Positions 44,102-54,026 of a DNA stretch of 64,000 bases are shown here, one piece after another. Source of the stretch: Pseudodesulfovibrio sp. zrk46 (GTDB lineage: Bacteria > Desulfobacterota > Desulfovibrionia > Desulfovibrionales > Desulfovibrionaceae); NCBI RefSeq assembly GCF_012516435.1, contig NZ_CP051216.1, positions 2,064,001-2,128,000 on the forward strand, in the 5' to 3' direction. Positions within the stretch are counted from its first letter, which is position 1, and each line of letters opens with the position of its first letter. The translations under genes and the position numbers were made by a program. The notes beneath the pieces were generated by a model. The model was not told the origin of the DNA and did no database searches. It saw only the letters and a program-made list of their open reading frames with translations.

Positions 44102-47100
44102 ATGAAATTCAACAGAAGAAACTTTCTTCAACTCGCTGCAGCTACTGCCGCATCCACGGCATTTGGCGGGCTTGGGTTCGGATGCGTCGCGAAAATGGGA
44201 GGACTTCCTGACCACGCTGCTGCGTTGGCTCCCAAATGGAGTAAGCAGACCACCAGCATTTGCCCATACTGTGCGGTGGGATGCGGTCTGATCGTCAATA
44301 CTGACCTGAAAACCAAGCGGGCCATCAATGTCGAAGGTGACCCTGACCATCCAATAAACGAAGGGGCCACTTGCGCCAAGGGCGCTTCCATCTGGCAGTT
44401 GGCTGAAAATGATGAACGGCCAAAACGTCCCTTGTATCGCGCACCGTATTCTTCGGAATGGAAAGAGGTTTCCTGGGAGTGGGCTCTTGGCGAAATCGCA
44501 AAGCGCGTCAAGAAGACGCGTGACGCCAGCTTTACCGAGAAAAACTCTAAGGGACAGGTGGTAAACCGGTGCAACGGATTGGCATCCGTTGGTTCAGCGG
44601 CCATCGATAACGAGGAGTGCTGGACTTACCAAGCTATGCTCCGTGCCCTCGGTTTGGTCTACGTCGAGCATCAGGCCCGCATCTGTCACAGTTCTACTGT
44701 TGCGGCTCTGGCCGAGAGCTTCGGTCGCGGTGCCATGACTAATCACTGGAACGATATAGCCAACAGTGACTGTATACTCGTCATGGGCAGTAACGCGGCG
44801 GAGAACCACCCTATCTCATTCAAGTGGGTGACAAAGGCCATGAACAAAGGGGCCAAGCTGATTAGCGTGGACCCGCGTTTTACTCGTACTTCTTCCAAGG
44901 CAGACCTTTATTGCCAGCTTCGCGCCGGTACTGATATTGCCGTGCTTGGAGGTCTGATCAAGTACATTCTGGACAACGATCTGATCCAGAAGGATTACGT
45001 GGTCAGTCACACTAATGCGTCCTTTATCGTCAGCGATAAGTTCTCGTTTGAGGATGGTTTGTTTAGCGGCTACCATAAGAACTCTGTTGAGGCTGACTAC
45101 GTCGGCTCCTATGACAAGTCTCAATGGGCCTTTGAAGAGGATGAAAAGGGGCTGCCCAAGAAAGACAAGACCCTCAAACACCCCCGTTGTGTCTACAACT
45201 TGCTCAAGGAACATTACAGTCGCTACAACGTGGACAAGGTCGTCAGCATTTCCGGCATCGACCGCGATGGATTGCTTGAATTCTACAAGCTCTATTCTGC
45301 CACTGGTCAGCCAGACAAGGCGGGTACAATCATGTACGCCATGGGATGGACCCAGCACACCGTCGGCGTACAGTACATCCGTACCATGGCCATGGTCCAG
45401 TTACTGCTGGGTAACATCGGCGTTGCTGGTGGTGGAGTTAATGCTCTGCGCGGCGAGTCGAACGTTCAAGGTTCTACCGACCATTGTCTGTTGTGGCATA
45501 TCCTGCCGGGATATTTGGCAACACCAAACGCGGCGCTCGACAACTACAAGAAGTACGTTGATACCAAGGCCAAGCCACATCTGGAAGGGGCAAAAGATCC
45601 TAAGAGTGCAGCCTGGTGGCAATACTATCCCAAATACATGGCGAGTTTCCTTAAGGCCATGTATCCAGATGCGTCTCTTGAAGATGCCTATGCATGGTTG
45701 CCAAAAGCTGAAGACGGCAAGACCTACACTTGGCTTCAGCTGTTTGAGGCCATGCATAAGAATGAGTTTTCCGGATTCTTTGCTTGGGGTATGAATCCCG
45801 CATGTGGCGGCGCAAATGCCAATAAGAATCGTGAAGCGATGACCAACCTGGACTGGATGGTCAACGTAAATATCTTCGATAACGAGACTGGTTCCTTCTG
45901 GCGTGGTCCGGGTATGGACCCAAAGAAGATTAAGACCGAGGTCTTTTTCCTGCCTTGCGCCGTATCCATAGAAAAAGAAGGATCAATCACCAACTCCGGT
46001 CGCTGGATGCAGTGGCGTTACCAGGGACCGGTTCCCAGGGGAGAGTCCAAGACCGACGGTCATATACTGACCGAGCTCTTCGACTCCATCCGTGAACTAT
46101 ACTCCAAGGAAGGAGGAGCGTTCTCCGCTCCAATTGAAAATCTCTCCGTGGACAAGTGGAAATCCCACGGCGAGTTCGACTCTCATCAGGTGGCCAAGTT
46201 AATCAACGGTTACTTCCTCAAAGATGTCATCATCAAGGGCAAGACTTACAAAAAGGGTACTCAGGTGCCAAGTTTCGCTTTGCTCCAAGATGACGGGTCA
46301 ACTTGTTCTGGCAACTGGCTCTACTGCAACTCTTACACCGACAAGGGCAACATGGCCGCTCGCAGGAATCCTGCCCAGACTCCGGAACAGGAAAAAATTG
46401 GCTTGTTCTCGAATTGGTCGTGGTGCTGGCCGGTAAACCGACGGATCATTTACAACAGAGCATCCTGCGATAACACGGGTAAGCCTTACGCACCCCAGAA
46501 ACCGGTCGTCTCCTGGAATGGTGAGAAGTGGATCGGCGACGTGCCTGATGGCGGCTGGGCCCCCGGCACCAAGTATGCCTTTATCATGAAGCCACAAGGA
46601 CACGGGCATATCTTCGGCCCGGGGCGTCAGGATGGTCCCTTCCCAGAGCATTACGAGCCTATGGAGACTCCTTTCAAGGCGCACGAACTTTCGGATCAGC
46701 TCAACAATCCAACGGCGTTGCGTTTTGCGCACGAGGCTCTGGCAGTGGCCGATCCCAAGTTCCCGTATGTGGCCACGACCTACCGTGTGACCGAACATTG
46801 GCAAACAGGCTTGATGACGCGTCACACTCCTTGGCTGCTGGAAACCATGCCGCAGATGTTTGTGGAAATGAGCGAAGAGCTGGCCTTGGAGAAAGGTATC
46901 GAGAATGGCGAAAAAGTCATGGTCGAGTCCATTCGCGGCGAGCTTTGGGCCGTCGCCATCGTGACCAAGCGGATGCATCCGCTCAAAGTCATGGGCAAGA
47001 CCATATACCAGATTGGTCTGCCGTGGTGCTTCGGTTGGCAGATGCCTCATGACGGCAGTGGTGGAGATTCCGCCAACCTGCTGACCCCGTCGGTGGGTGA

Positions 47101-47158
47101 TCCCAATACCGGCATCCCAGAAACCAAGGTCTTTGTGGCCAACGTCCGCAAGATGTAA
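44102..47158 (+). CDS. fdhA: Formate dehydrogenase catalytic (alpha) subunit, cysteine form
   Basis: 1018-residue molybdenum or tungsten bis-MGD enzyme oxidising formate to CO2. A Tat signal (NRRNFLQLAAATAAS, residues 4-18) sends the folded protein to the periplasm. A [4Fe-4S] site is formed by C54, C57, C61 and C91 (CPYCAVGC, CAKGAS). The active-site stretch EHQARICHSSTVAAL has Cys195 (codon TGT at 44684-44686) followed by His196; many periplasmic homologues have selenocysteine here. ENHPISFKWV, GSNAAENHP and the C-terminal LTPSVGDPNTGIPETK are standard. AAGGAG precedes the ATG. Paired with fdhB 10 bases downstream; no cytochrome subunit is present, so electrons probably go to a soluble periplasmic cytochrome c (inference). 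Confidence 0.94.
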   Translation: MKFNRRNFLQLAAATAASTAFGGLGFGCVAKMGGLPDHAAALAPKWSKQTTSICPYCAVGCGLIVNTDLKTKRAINVEGDPDHPINEGATCAKGASIWQLAENDERPKRPLYRAPYSSEWKEVSWEWALGEIAKRVKKTRDASFTEKNSKGQVVNRCNGLASVGSAAIDNEECWTYQAMLRALGLVYVEHQARICHSSTVAALAESFGRGAMTNHWNDIANSDCILVMGSNAAENHPISFKWVTKAMNKGAKLISVDPRFTRTSSKADLYCQLRAGTDIAVLGGLIKYILDNDLIQKDYVVSHTNASFIVSDKFSFEDGLFSGYHKNSVEADYVGSYDKSQWAFEEDEKGLPKKDKTLKHPRCVYNLLKEHYSRYNVDKVVSISGIDRDGLLEFYKLYSATGQPDKAGTIMYAMGWTQHTVGVQYIRTMAMVQLLLGNIGVAGGGVNALRGESNVQGSTDHCLLWHILPGYLATPNAALDNYKKYVDTKAKPHLEGAKDPKSAAWWQYYPKYMASFLKAMYPDASLEDAYAWLPKAEDGKTYTWLQLFEAMHKNEFSGFFAWGMNPACGGANANKNREAMTNLDWMVNVNIFDNETGSFWRGPGMDPKKIKTEVFFLPCAVSIEKEGSITNSGRWMQWRYQGPVPRGESKTDGHILTELFDSIRELYSKEGGAFSAPIENLSVDKWKSHGEFDSHQVAKLINGYFLKDVIIKGKTYKKGTQVPSFALLQDDGSTCSGNWLYCNSYTDKGNMAARRNPAQTPEQEKIGLFSNWSWCWPVNRRIIYNRASCDNTGKPYAPQKPVVSWNGEKWIGDVPDGGWAPGTKYAFIMKPQGHGHIFGPGRQDGPFPEHYEPMETPFKAHELSDQLNNPTALRFAHEALAVADPKFPYVATTYRVTEHWQTGLMTRHTPWLLETMPQMFVEMSEELALEKGIENGEKVMVESIRGELWAVAIVTKRMHPLKVMGKTIYQIGLPWCFGWQMPHDGSGGDSANLLTPSVGDPNTGIPETKVFVANVRKM

Positions 47159-47168
47159 GGAGAACACA

Positions 47169-47894
47169 ATGAACGGTAAATCATTTCTCGTGGATTTGAC
47201 TCGCTGCACTGCGTGTCGCGGCTGCCAAGTGGCTTGTAAACAATGGAAGAAGCTCCCCGCCGAGAAGACGAAAAACTGGGGCTCGTATCAGAATCCCAAG
47301 GATCTCTCCTCGAAAACCATTCGTCTTGTCCGCTTCTCCGAAGTAATGGAAGGCGGTAAGTTGCAATGGCTGTTCTTCCCGGAGCAGTGTCGTCACTGTG
47401 TGGAGGCCCCATGCGCAGATGTGCCGAACAATCCCGAGGCTATTCTGCATGACCCCGATACCGGGGCAGTTGTCTACACAGAACTCACGGCCAAGGAAGA
47501 CGGTGAGGCCATCCGTTCGTCCTGCCCTTATGACATCCCTCGTGTGGATCCTGAGACCAAAGTAGTAAACAAATGCGATATGTGTATAGACAGGGTTAAA
47601 ATAGGCATGCTTCCGGCTTGCGTACAGGCTTGTCCCACAGGAACCATGAACTTTGGAGACCGCGAGGATATGCTTAAGTTGGCTGAAGAACGCTTGGTGA
47701 AAGCCAAGAAAAAGTTCCCTCAAGCTATGCTGGTCGATCCAGAGGAGACGCGGGTCATATATTTGGCTTCGGCTCCTCCGGCTAATTACTATGAGTATCT
47801 GGAAGCTGATGCATCTGGTGCTCAACCTGATTTGATTACCAGGAAACAACTACTGGCAAAGCTGGGTTCACCAATTAGGACCATACGTTCATAG
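47169..47894 (+). CDS. fdhB: Formate dehydrogenase iron-sulfur (beta) subunit
   Basis: 241 residues with the four ferredoxin-type Cys groups of FdnH/FdhB proteins: CTACRGCQVAC (residues 13-23), CRHCVEAPC, CPYDIP with KCDMCIDRV, and CVQACPTGTMNFG, wiring electrons away from FdhA. No signal peptide or membrane anchor, so export must occur with FdhA through Tat. ATG at 47169 has AAGGAG 6 bases upstream and gives the canonical start; the longer frame runs into fdhA. Length is that of the two-subunit enzymes rather than of the anchored FdnH (about 290). Confidence 0.94.
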   Translation: MNGKSFLVDLTRCTACRGCQVACKQWKKLPAEKTKNWGSYQNPKDLSSKTIRLVRFSEVMEGGKLQWLFFPEQCRHCVEAPCADVPNNPEAILHDPDTGAVVYTELTAKEDGEAIRSSCPYDIPRVDPETKVVNKCDMCIDRVKIGMLPACVQACPTGTMNFGDREDMLKLAEERLVKAKKKFPQAMLVDPEETRVIYLASAPPANYYEYLEADASGAQPDLITRKQLLAKLGSPIRTIRS

Positions 47895-47937
47895 AACACC
47901 AACGTATGTCTGAGCATGGGAACCTGCTTCCCTTTCC

Positions 47938-47970
47938 ATCGGCCCGACTTCGGTCGGGCCGATCTTTTGA
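47938..47970 (+). terminator. Terminator of the fdhAB unit
   Basis: ATCGGCCCGAC-TTCG-GTCGGGCCGAT, an 11-bp perfect stem with a stable UUCG-type loop, followed by CTTTTG. Confidence 0.92.
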
Positions 47971-48144
47971 TGCAGTATAGTATTTCATATATTTCTAAAC
48001 AATCCTCCTGTGGTTCTTGTTAGAGCGATATGGTGTGGCCTTCACCCCAGAAGACAGGCATGTCATGGGGACGGTAGTGCTACTGGTTGTAGCAATAGTA
48101 AAATATGACGAGCCTACTGTGGCTTGTATAAAAGAAATTAGCGG

Positions 48145-48180
48145 GAAGATGAGGTGGTCCGCTTGTGGGCCCTTTAAACG
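48145..48180 (-). pseudogene. Fragment matching the integrase 3' end
   Basis: Read on the minus strand, 48156-48176 can be translated KGPTSGP, as the left-end integrase remnant does at 42715-42737; the DNA matches at 15 of 17 central bases. A second integrase tail beside the right attachment repeat suggests that two related elements once lay in tandem. Nothing else is visible in 47971-48253. Confidence 0.45.
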
Positions 48181-48253
48181 CAATGGGTCGCATTGAGGCT
48201 ACGTTAAACGACAGTTAATCCAATAAAATCAGGCAGGCTAGAGCTAGTCGCTT

Positions 48254-48350
48254 GCCTATCACGCCGGAGGCCGCGAGTTCGAATCTCGTTGGCTCCGCCA
48301 CTAGAAAGAAAAAGCCCTTACACAATCGTGTAAGGGCTTTTTCTTTGGTC
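48254..48350 (+). repeat. Right attachment repeat with tRNA-Asp 3' fragment
   Basis: Carries anticodon-arm-to-CCA sequence of tRNA-Asp (48254-48300, with CTATCAC in place of CTGTCAC and two more changes) plus the tRNA terminator hairpin, ending TTGGTC like the left copy. No 5' half, so it is not a tRNA gene. Confidence 0.88.
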
Positions 48351-48415
48351 AACTTGCAATATGGTTGAAGGGGCCTGCTGGTAGACCGACACTCGAGTCG
48401 TCATCACAAAATTAT

Positions 48416-48967
48416 TTACTGGGATTGGAGGATGTAGAGTTTACAAAGATTTTCACCATCTTTCAGATAGTGCTCTCCAAATACCTCCACCACCTTCCAA
48501 ATCCCGGCGTTGGCCAGTCTTTCCATTTCTTGGTCAATGAGCGGATTCCTATGCTCGCCGTATCGAAGAGAAAGCAGGATCATGCCTTCGGGTTTGGTGA
48601 TTCGAGCCAATTCTGCGAGGTCATTCGGGGATGCTTCCCTTTTGACGAATGTGCCGACAGAGATGATGGCGTCATATGTGCTGCTTCCCATTGCTGGAAG
48701 TTCGTGGGGTGGCAGCTTGTCGATGACTGTAAAGCCTTTGTCTGCCAATGCTTTTTGGGTAGACTCATTGTCGTTTCCGTAGCAAAGGATACATACATCC
48801 TTTTCAGGAAAGTGGCGCCATAGTTTTCTGGCCGCAGACTCGTGAGCTAAATATTCCCATTGGAGATTGGAGTGCGCATTTTCTAATATCTTGTCGTACC
48901 GCCGTCTCAATTCAGCTATGTCGGTTGTTGTTATGACAAAAGACTCGGTGATTGTTTTTGACTTCAT
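48416..48967 (-). CDS. Class I SAM-dependent methyltransferase-like protein
   Basis: 183 residues. An N-terminal helical lead (LRRRYDKILENAHSNLQWEYLA) is followed by a shortened Rossmann core: VCILCYGNDNES, YDAIISVGTFVKREASPNDLAELARITKPEGMILLSLR, the last part being the usual methyltransferase post-motif helix and strand. The glycine-rich motif I is atypical (CYGNDN), so activity is uncertain. It sits just outside the island and is a single gene. Confidence 0.65.
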   Translation of the reverse strand: MKSKTITESFVITTTDIAELRRRYDKILENAHSNLQWEYLAHESAARKLWRHFPEKDVCILCYGNDNESTQKALADKGFTVIDKLPPHELPAMGSSTYDAIISVGTFVKREASPNDLAELARITKPEGMILLSLRYGEHRNPLIDQEMERLANAGIWKVVEVFGEHYLKDGENLCKLYILQSQ

Positions 48968-49103
48968 GGCTGAGACTTCTGGTTTGGGGCGTTTGAAATT
49001 ACATGCCTGGTGTCATGCAGTTTCTTCATTGGAGTAGGTCTCGACACAGATAGAAACAAATTGAAAATCGTGCTGATCATGTGGCATCTTTGTTGTGTTG
49101 CAG

Positions 49104-49460
49104 TCATTCCTCAAGCTGCTCCCACAGGAGTTTGAGAGCTTCCAGCCAATCCATATAGTGTTTCATGGAGAGGGGAGTGTTTGGATGGGTCTTAAACCAC
49201 CACTTTTGATACGCCTGGAAATTCTCTCTTTTCTCCAACTCGCTAATGCTGACTTCTGAGTTGGTGTTTCTCGGGAGCGGGAGCATGGCTGTTGAGATGG
49301 CTTTGGAACTGGTCTGCAAAGCCCACTTCAAAGCGGCAGCTATGATTGTCACGCGGATGGCGTTGTCTTCGTCACTATCATCCACGGGAAAACTTGAAAT
49401 GACTTGTTGTATGGCGTTCTCATTTTCGATGAGTTGCTGCCATTTCGTTTCGATGTTCAT
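49104..49460 (-). CDS. Hypothetical protein
   Basis: 118 residues, acidic at both ends and helical in outlook, with a central hydrophobic stretch (AIRVTIIAAALKWALQTSSKA) too polar for a certain membrane helix. Trp-rich C-terminus (KWWFKTHPNTPLSMKHYMDWLEALKLLWEQLEE). No family recognised. AAGGAGAACTCT lies just before the ATG at 49460. Confidence 0.6.
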   Translation of the reverse strand: MNIETKWQQLIENENAIQQVISSFPVDDSDEDNAIRVTIIAAALKWALQTSSKAISTAMLPLPRNTNSEVSISELEKRENFQAYQKWWFKTHPNTPLSMKHYMDWLEALKLLWEQLEE

Positions 49461-49528
49461 AGAGTTCTCCTTGGTTCGAATTTGTCACGATTGTACCGTA
49501 TCTAAGCCTCTATTAACACCATTGACCC

Positions 49529-50425
49529 TTAGTATATTTTCCTCCGCGAGAAACTGGCACCAATCACAGAGAAGGTGTTCTCGACGATGAACAGCGCGTT
49601 TTCGTCGTGAGTGAAGGTGATTTCTTCAAGTTTCTTGAGCTGTACATTATTGACAACCGTCATGAGCACATTCTTTTCCTGTCGGGAAAACGCCCCGAAT
49701 CCTTTAAGAAAAGTGGCGCTCTGTTTCAATTTGTAGAGGATGTCATCACTGATGGAATCCGCCATTTTTGAGATGATGAAGACCACTTTTCGTTGGCTGA
49801 ATAGTGAGAGCGTCTGCTCGACAACAACCGAAGTAATGAAGACCATGATCAAGGAAACGATCACGATGTCCAGAGGGAGTCTGAGCAAACTGAAACTGAA
49901 CAGAAGAGTGTTGAAGAGCAGATAAATGCGTCCGATACCAAGGTTGAACCGCTGGTAAAGATACACTGCTATGACATCCAATCCTCCATTCGAACCAAGG
50001 GATCGTAACACAAGGCCTGCGCCGAAACCGGTAATGACGCCGCTGGCGATAGCCGCGTACAGTTCACTGTGTACGGGCATATGAACGGTAACAGTGTCAT
50101 AGAACACGGTAGTGACGATGGTCGCGTATGCACTGTATAAAAAGAACCGTCTGCTGACCTTGAACCATGCGAACAGAAACAGTGGAATGTTCAGTATCAG
50201 GTTGAGCCATCCGGGCGTAAGCGTGTCGGTCATGTAATAGGCGAGTGTCGCCAGACCGAATACCCCGGCAGGGATGAACTCATAGGGGACAGCCAGGCTT
50301 TTGATGCCGATAGTGACAATCAGGCTGCCGGTTGTGATGAGAAACAGATTCCACCAGACCGAATATGAAACATCAAATCGGAATTGCGGCCCTTTACCGA
50401 GTTCCGACCTGCTTGAACCAGACAT
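49529..50425 (-). CDS. YitT family membrane protein (DUF161/DUF2179)
   Basis: 298 residues: five or six membrane helices (about 22-200, with the family GVFGLATLAYY and SLGSNGGLDVIAVYLYQR segments) and a C-terminal DUF2179 domain (about 215-290, KVVFIISKMADSISDDILYKL and KNVLMTVVNNVQLKKLEEI). Function unknown; members are often near amino-acid or stress genes. ATG at 50425 with GGAGAG upstream overlaps the ablB end by 32 bases, tying it to the beta-lysine operon. Confidence 0.88.
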   Translation of the reverse strand: MSGSSRSELGKGPQFRFDVSYSVWWNLFLITTGSLIVTIGIKSLAVPYEFIPAGVFGLATLAYYMTDTLTPGWLNLILNIPLFLFAWFKVSRRFFLYSAYATIVTTVFYDTVTVHMPVHSELYAAIASGVITGFGAGLVLRSLGSNGGLDVIAVYLYQRFNLGIGRIYLLFNTLLFSFSLLRLPLDIVIVSLIMVFITSVVVEQTLSLFSQRKVVFIISKMADSISDDILYKLKQSATFLKGFGAFSRQEKNVLMTVVNNVQLKKLEEITFTHDENALFIVENTFSVIGASFSRRKIY

Positions 50426-51233
50426 TCATGCTCTCCAATTTGCCTGCTATCTGAGTGTTGTTGTGAAGGGTTCCGCCAAAACTGTATCCCGCCCGGGAAA
50501 AGACGATGTTCATGCCGAAGCTCTCAGCCCGGGCAATGGTGTAGACAGTGTTGATATCAAGATCGCCTGCCGCGTTCTCCATGCTCGTAAGTAATTGCCC
50601 CGCAGCACCCTTTCCTCGGTATTCGGGGAGGGTTGCGAAGTCGGTCATCTCTGCGCATTGCCACTCCATGTCCATTTCCATGGACGCAGCGGCTACAAGC
50701 TTGGTGTCCGAAAACACGCCGAAGAAGGCCGTGTCGGCCAGCATGGATTCCTTGAGGAATTCCACATCGTGAACCGGGAACGGATAGGTCTTGAAAACCG
50801 TTGAATACAGTGCTGCCAATTCATCGAGATTGCCAAGACGCAATCTGACGACTTCGTTCTCGCCGGATGCCCTCTGTGAGGTTGTGGCTTTGCGCTCCGC
50901 TTGTTCCAGCACCTTGGATATGCGTTCCATGTTCTCGGGTATGGACCTGCGTTGATCCATGTACTTGCTCATGAAATACCCGGCGCATTCTCCTTTGTGC
51001 ATGAGTGGAACCCGGGCTTCGTCTACAAATCCCAGCGAAGCGAAATGCGACGTTGCATAGGCTGGAACCTTGGCAAAGAGTTTGGTGTAGCCATTTTGCC
51101 TACCCAGTTCGTAAATCTCGTGGGCGATCTCAGGCAGGTCATCAGGGTCAAGCTTCATGAGATAGACACGGTCATTGGAAGGACCGTGCTGCACTACTGA
51201 ATTGCCTACATGGATGATACTATCAGGCTGCAT
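50394..51233 (-). CDS. ablB: Beta-lysine N-acetyltransferase AblB
   Basis: 279-residue GNAT-fold enzyme that acetylates beta-lysine at N-epsilon to form the osmolyte N-epsilon-acetyl-beta-lysine. N-terminal [17 protein letters not shown] and [12 protein letters not shown] belong to AblB; the GNAT core is [18 protein letters not shown] near residue 210 followed by [27 protein letters not shown] at 51233 has AAGGAG upstream and overlaps the ablA stop by 11 bases. The partner upstream makes the substrate. Confidence 0.9.
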   Translation of the reverse strand: MQPDSIIHVGNSVVQHGPSNDRVYLMKLDPDDLPEIAHEIYELGRQNGYTKLFAKVPAYATSHFASLGFVDEARVPLMHKGECAGYFMSKYMDQRRSIPENMERISKVLEQAERKATTSQRASGENEVVRLRLGNLDELAALYSTVFKTYPFPVHDVEFLKESMLADTAFFGVFSDTKLVAAASMEMDMEWQCAEMTDFATLPEYRGKGAAGQLLTSMENAAGDLDINTVYTIARAESFGMNIVFSRAGYSFGGTLHNNTQIAGKLESMNVWFKQVGTR

Positions 51234-52536
51234 CCTCTCTCCTTTCGAGGCGCTCATTGTTTTCCGGAGTAAGACTCGTTGTGTCATCCCAATCAGACAG
51301 GAGTTTCTCGATGCCGATAGCCTTTTCTTCGGCGTCGTTTTCCTTGAGTTGGAGGTTGCAGGTTGAACATTCCCGGTCGCAGTAGTTGGGCTCGTATGAG
51401 GACGGTTCGTTGTATGTGGTAATGACGCCTTCGTAGTTTCTCAGGACAACCTTGTTCGGTCCCCAGGATACGATGTAGTTCGGCATGACCGGGATTTTTC
51501 CGCCGCCACCGGGAGCATCGACAACATACGTGGGAACAGAGAATCCGCTGGTGTGCCCTCGAAGGCTCTCAATGATTTCAATGCCCTTGCCGATGGGCGT
51601 GCGGAAGTGGGTCAGGCCTTCGGAGAGGTCGCATTGGTACATGTAATAAGGGCGTACCCGATTTTTCACGAGCTTCTGGTTCAGCGTCTTGAATAGTCGC
51701 TGGCAATCGTTGACGCCGGAAAGAAGAACACTCTGGTTACCCAGCGGAATGCCTGCGTCAGCCAGTCGCTTCAGGGCTCGCCGGGAAGATGCCGTCAGTT
51801 CCCGGGGGTGGTTGAAATGCGTGTTGATCCAGAGAGGATGATGCTTCTTGAGCATATTAACCAGATCGTGGGTGATGCGGTACGGCAATACCACAGGCAT
51901 GCGGGTACCGATCCTGACAACCTCGACGTGTTCGATTTCGCGGACCTTGGTCAGAATCCAATCAAGCTTTTCGTCGGAAAGCATGAGCGGGTCGCCGCCG
52001 GAAAGCAGTACGTCCCGTACCTGAGGATTGTTACGGATGTATTCGAGACCTTGCTCAAGGTCGATGCGTGACGGGGTAGAGTCGACATCCCCGACTTTGC
52101 GTTTGCGGGTGCAGTGCCTGCAATACATGGAGCAGGTGTTGCTTATGTGGAACAGGACGCGGTCCGGGTATCGGTGCGTGATGCCGGGAGCAGGACTGTC
52201 TTCATCCTCGTGCAGCGGGTCGGCCATGTCGTATCGGCCGATCTTCAACTCTTCAGGCGACGGGAAGGACTGCAGGAACACAGGGTCATTTTCATAGTCG
52301 TCCACATCAATGAGCGAAAGGTAGTATGGGGTGACGGAGAGCGGAAACTTGCGGACGGTTCGCTCGAAGATCTGTTTTTTCTTTTCCGGGAAGGTGATGC
52401 CGAGAACGCGTTCAAAGTCGTCCACGGTTTTGATGGAGTGGCGGATGTGCCATTTCCAGTCGGTCCAGTCCGACTTGGAGGCAGTATCCCGCAGCGTCTC
52501 CGCGACCTCTTGCTGGTGTTCTGTGAATATTGGCAA
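51223..52536 (-). CDS. ablA: Lysine 2,3-aminomutase
   Basis: 437-residue radical-SAM, PLP-dependent enzyme converting L-lysine to L-beta-lysine. Seen: radical-SAM cluster C135-x3-C139-x2-C142 (CSMYCRHC), [13 protein letters not shown] near 178, [12 protein letters not shown] near 208, the PLP lysine in [15 protein letters not shown] near 337 and a C-terminal zinc-type Cys group CDRECSTC. With ablB downstream, the product is most likely the osmoprotectant rather than a catabolic intermediate. Confidence 0.94.
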   Translation of the reverse strand: MPIFTEHQQEVAETLRDTASKSDWTDWKWHIRHSIKTVDDFERVLGITFPEKKKQIFERTVRKFPLSVTPYYLSLIDVDDYENDPVFLQSFPSPEELKIGRYDMADPLHEDEDSPAPGITHRYPDRVLFHISNTCSMYCRHCTRKRKVGDVDSTPSRIDLEQGLEYIRNNPQVRDVLLSGGDPLMLSDEKLDWILTKVREIEHVEVVRIGTRMPVVLPYRITHDLVNMLKKHHPLWINTHFNHPRELTASSRRALKRLADAGIPLGNQSVLLSGVNDCQRLFKTLNQKLVKNRVRPYYMYQCDLSEGLTHFRTPIGKGIEIIESLRGHTSGFSVPTYVVDAPGGGGKIPVMPNYIVSWGPNKVVLRNYEGVITTYNEPSSYEPNYCDRECSTCNLQLKENDAEEKAIGIEKLLSDWDDTTSLTPENNERLERREDAA

Positions 52537-52549
52537 ATTGTCTCCTTGG

Positions 52550-53287
52550 TTAGAGTATCTGACTCAGGAACTCCTGAGTCCGGGCTTCGACGGGGGCATC
52601 AAACATGGCCGTCGGTGCATCCTTTTCCAGGATCACGCCCTCATCCATGAAAGCCACACTGTCGGCGACTTCACGGGCAAATCCCATTTCATGGGTTACA
52701 ATCATCATCGTCATTCCATCTTCGGCGAGCTCTTTCATGACAGAGAGAACTTCACCCACAAGCTCCGGGTCCAGTGCCGATGTGGGTTCGTCGAAGAGCA
52801 TGACGTCCGGCTCCATGGCCAGTGCCCGAGCTATGGCGACACGTTGTTTTTGGCCGCCGGAAAGAGTGTTCGGGTATGCCTTTTCCTTATCACTCAGGCC
52901 GACTTTGTTCAGAAAGTATCGGCCGATTTCCTTGGCCTCTTTCTTGTTCATTCCTTTGACCTGCGTGGGCCCCTCGATGACGTTGCCGAGCACGGTCATG
53001 TGGGGAAACAGGTTGAAGTGCTGAAAAACCATGCCGACGCGGGCCCGCAGTGAATTGATGCGCTTTTCGTCACCGGTCACTTCCCAGCCATTGATCTTAA
53101 CATGGCCTTGGTCAAACGTTTCCAGATAATTTACGCAGCGAAGCAAGGTCGATTTGCCCGAGCCGCTGGCGCCAATGACGCAGAGGACTTCGGAAGGGTG
53201 GATATTGATATCGATTCCCTTGAGGACATGGTTGTCTCCGAACCATTTGTTCAGGCCGGAAATTTCAATAATCGGTTGTTGATCCAT
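52550..53287 (-). CDS. Polar amino-acid ABC transporter ATP-binding protein
   Basis: 245 residues of the GlnQ/HisP group: Walker [10 protein letters not shown] near residue 36, Q-loop [17 protein letters not shown], signature [15 protein letters not shown] and Walker [15 protein letters not shown]. Lies 13 bases before ablA and 2 bases after the permease. Location upstream of the lysine aminomutase suggests lysine uptake (inference). Confidence 0.94.
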   Translation of the reverse strand: MDQQPIIEISGLNKWFGDNHVLKGIDINIHPSEVLCVIGASGSGKSTLLRCVNYLETFDQGHVKINGWEVTGDEKRINSLRARVGMVFQHFNLFPHMTVLGNVIEGPTQVKGMNKKEAKEIGRYFLNKVGLSDKEKAYPNTLSGGQKQRVAIARALAMEPDVMLFDEPTSALDPELVGEVLSVMKELAEDGMTMMIVTHEMGFAREVADSVAFMDEGVILEKDAPTAMFDAPVEARTQEFLSQIL

Positions 53288-53289
53288 TG

Positions 53290-53952
53290 TTATGCCTGTG
53301 CCCCGCCCACATCGAGTCGTGCTTCGATGAAGCGGAAGGTTTTGCTGAAAATAGCCGTGTAAAGAAGGTAGAACAGCGCTGCGATGAACAGCATCTCCAT
53401 CATCATGAAGTTTGAGGAAGCGAGCTGTTGAGATTTGAGCAGCAACTCGTTGATGGTGATGGTACTGGCCAGCGAAGAGTCCTTCAGGGCGATGATGAAC
53501 TGGTTACCGAGAGACGGAATCGCTCGTTTGAACGCCTGCGGCAGGATGATACGAATCATGGCGCGGCTGTATGGCATCCCAAGGCTGCGTGCGGCTTCCA
53601 TTTGTCCGTCGGAGATAGAGGTGATGGCGCCTCGGAAAATCTCGGCGATGTATGCGCCGTTGTGGATACCCAGTGCAAGGGTTGCAGAGGTCAGCGCGTC
53701 GAACCCCGCAACGCTGCGTAAACCGAAATAGATGAACAGCAGCTGGAGCAGCAGCGGTGTGCCACGGATGATGTAGATATAGGCACGCGCCGGGAGGGAG
53801 AACAGGCGCTTCTGCGATATGCGAAGGAAAGCTGTACCCAGGCCCAATCCCAGACCAAGCAGGATTCCCAGCGTGGTTATCTTGATGGTCATCCATGCTG
53901 CAGGCAGGAAGAAGGGAAGGTATTTCGTGAGTACTGTAAAATCGAAGTACAT
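53290..53952 (-). CDS. Polar amino-acid ABC transporter permease
   Basis: 220 residues of the HisM/GlnP family with about five membrane helices and the EAA-type motif [32 protein letters not shown]. The open frame extends 35 codons upstream into the binding-protein gene, but ATG at 53952 gives the usual N-terminus ([20 protein letters not shown]). One permease gene only, so a homodimeric channel is expected. Confidence 0.92.
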   Translation of the reverse strand: MYFDFTVLTKYLPFFLPAAWMTIKITTLGILLGLGLGLGTAFLRISQKRLFSLPARAYIYIIRGTPLLLQLLFIYFGLRSVAGFDALTSATLALGIHNGAYIAEIFRGAITSISDGQMEAARSLGMPYSRAMIRIILPQAFKRAIPSLGNQFIIALKDSSLASTITINELLLKSQQLASSNFMMMEMLFIAALFYLLYTAIFSKTFRFIEARLDVGGAQA

Positions 53953-53977
53953 TTTCAGTCCTATGAAAGAGTCAGAT

Positions 53978-54010
53978 AAAATGCGCGGCGCTCCCCTTGA
54001 ACGCCGCGCA
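53978..54010 (-). terminator. Attenuator-like hairpin after the binding-protein gene
   Basis: On the minus strand GCGCGGCGTT / AGCGCCGCGC is followed by ATTTTATC, between the binding protein and permease genes. Confidence 0.7.
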
Positions 54011-54026
54011 GGAGAGGAGGACGTTG

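Noticed and set aside
44102-47158. Selenocysteine (in-frame TGA) in fdhA
   Set aside because: The frame is uninterrupted and the active-site codon is TGT.
48254-48300. A fifth tRNA gene
   Set aside because: Only the 3' half is present; no D-arm or 5' acceptor strand.
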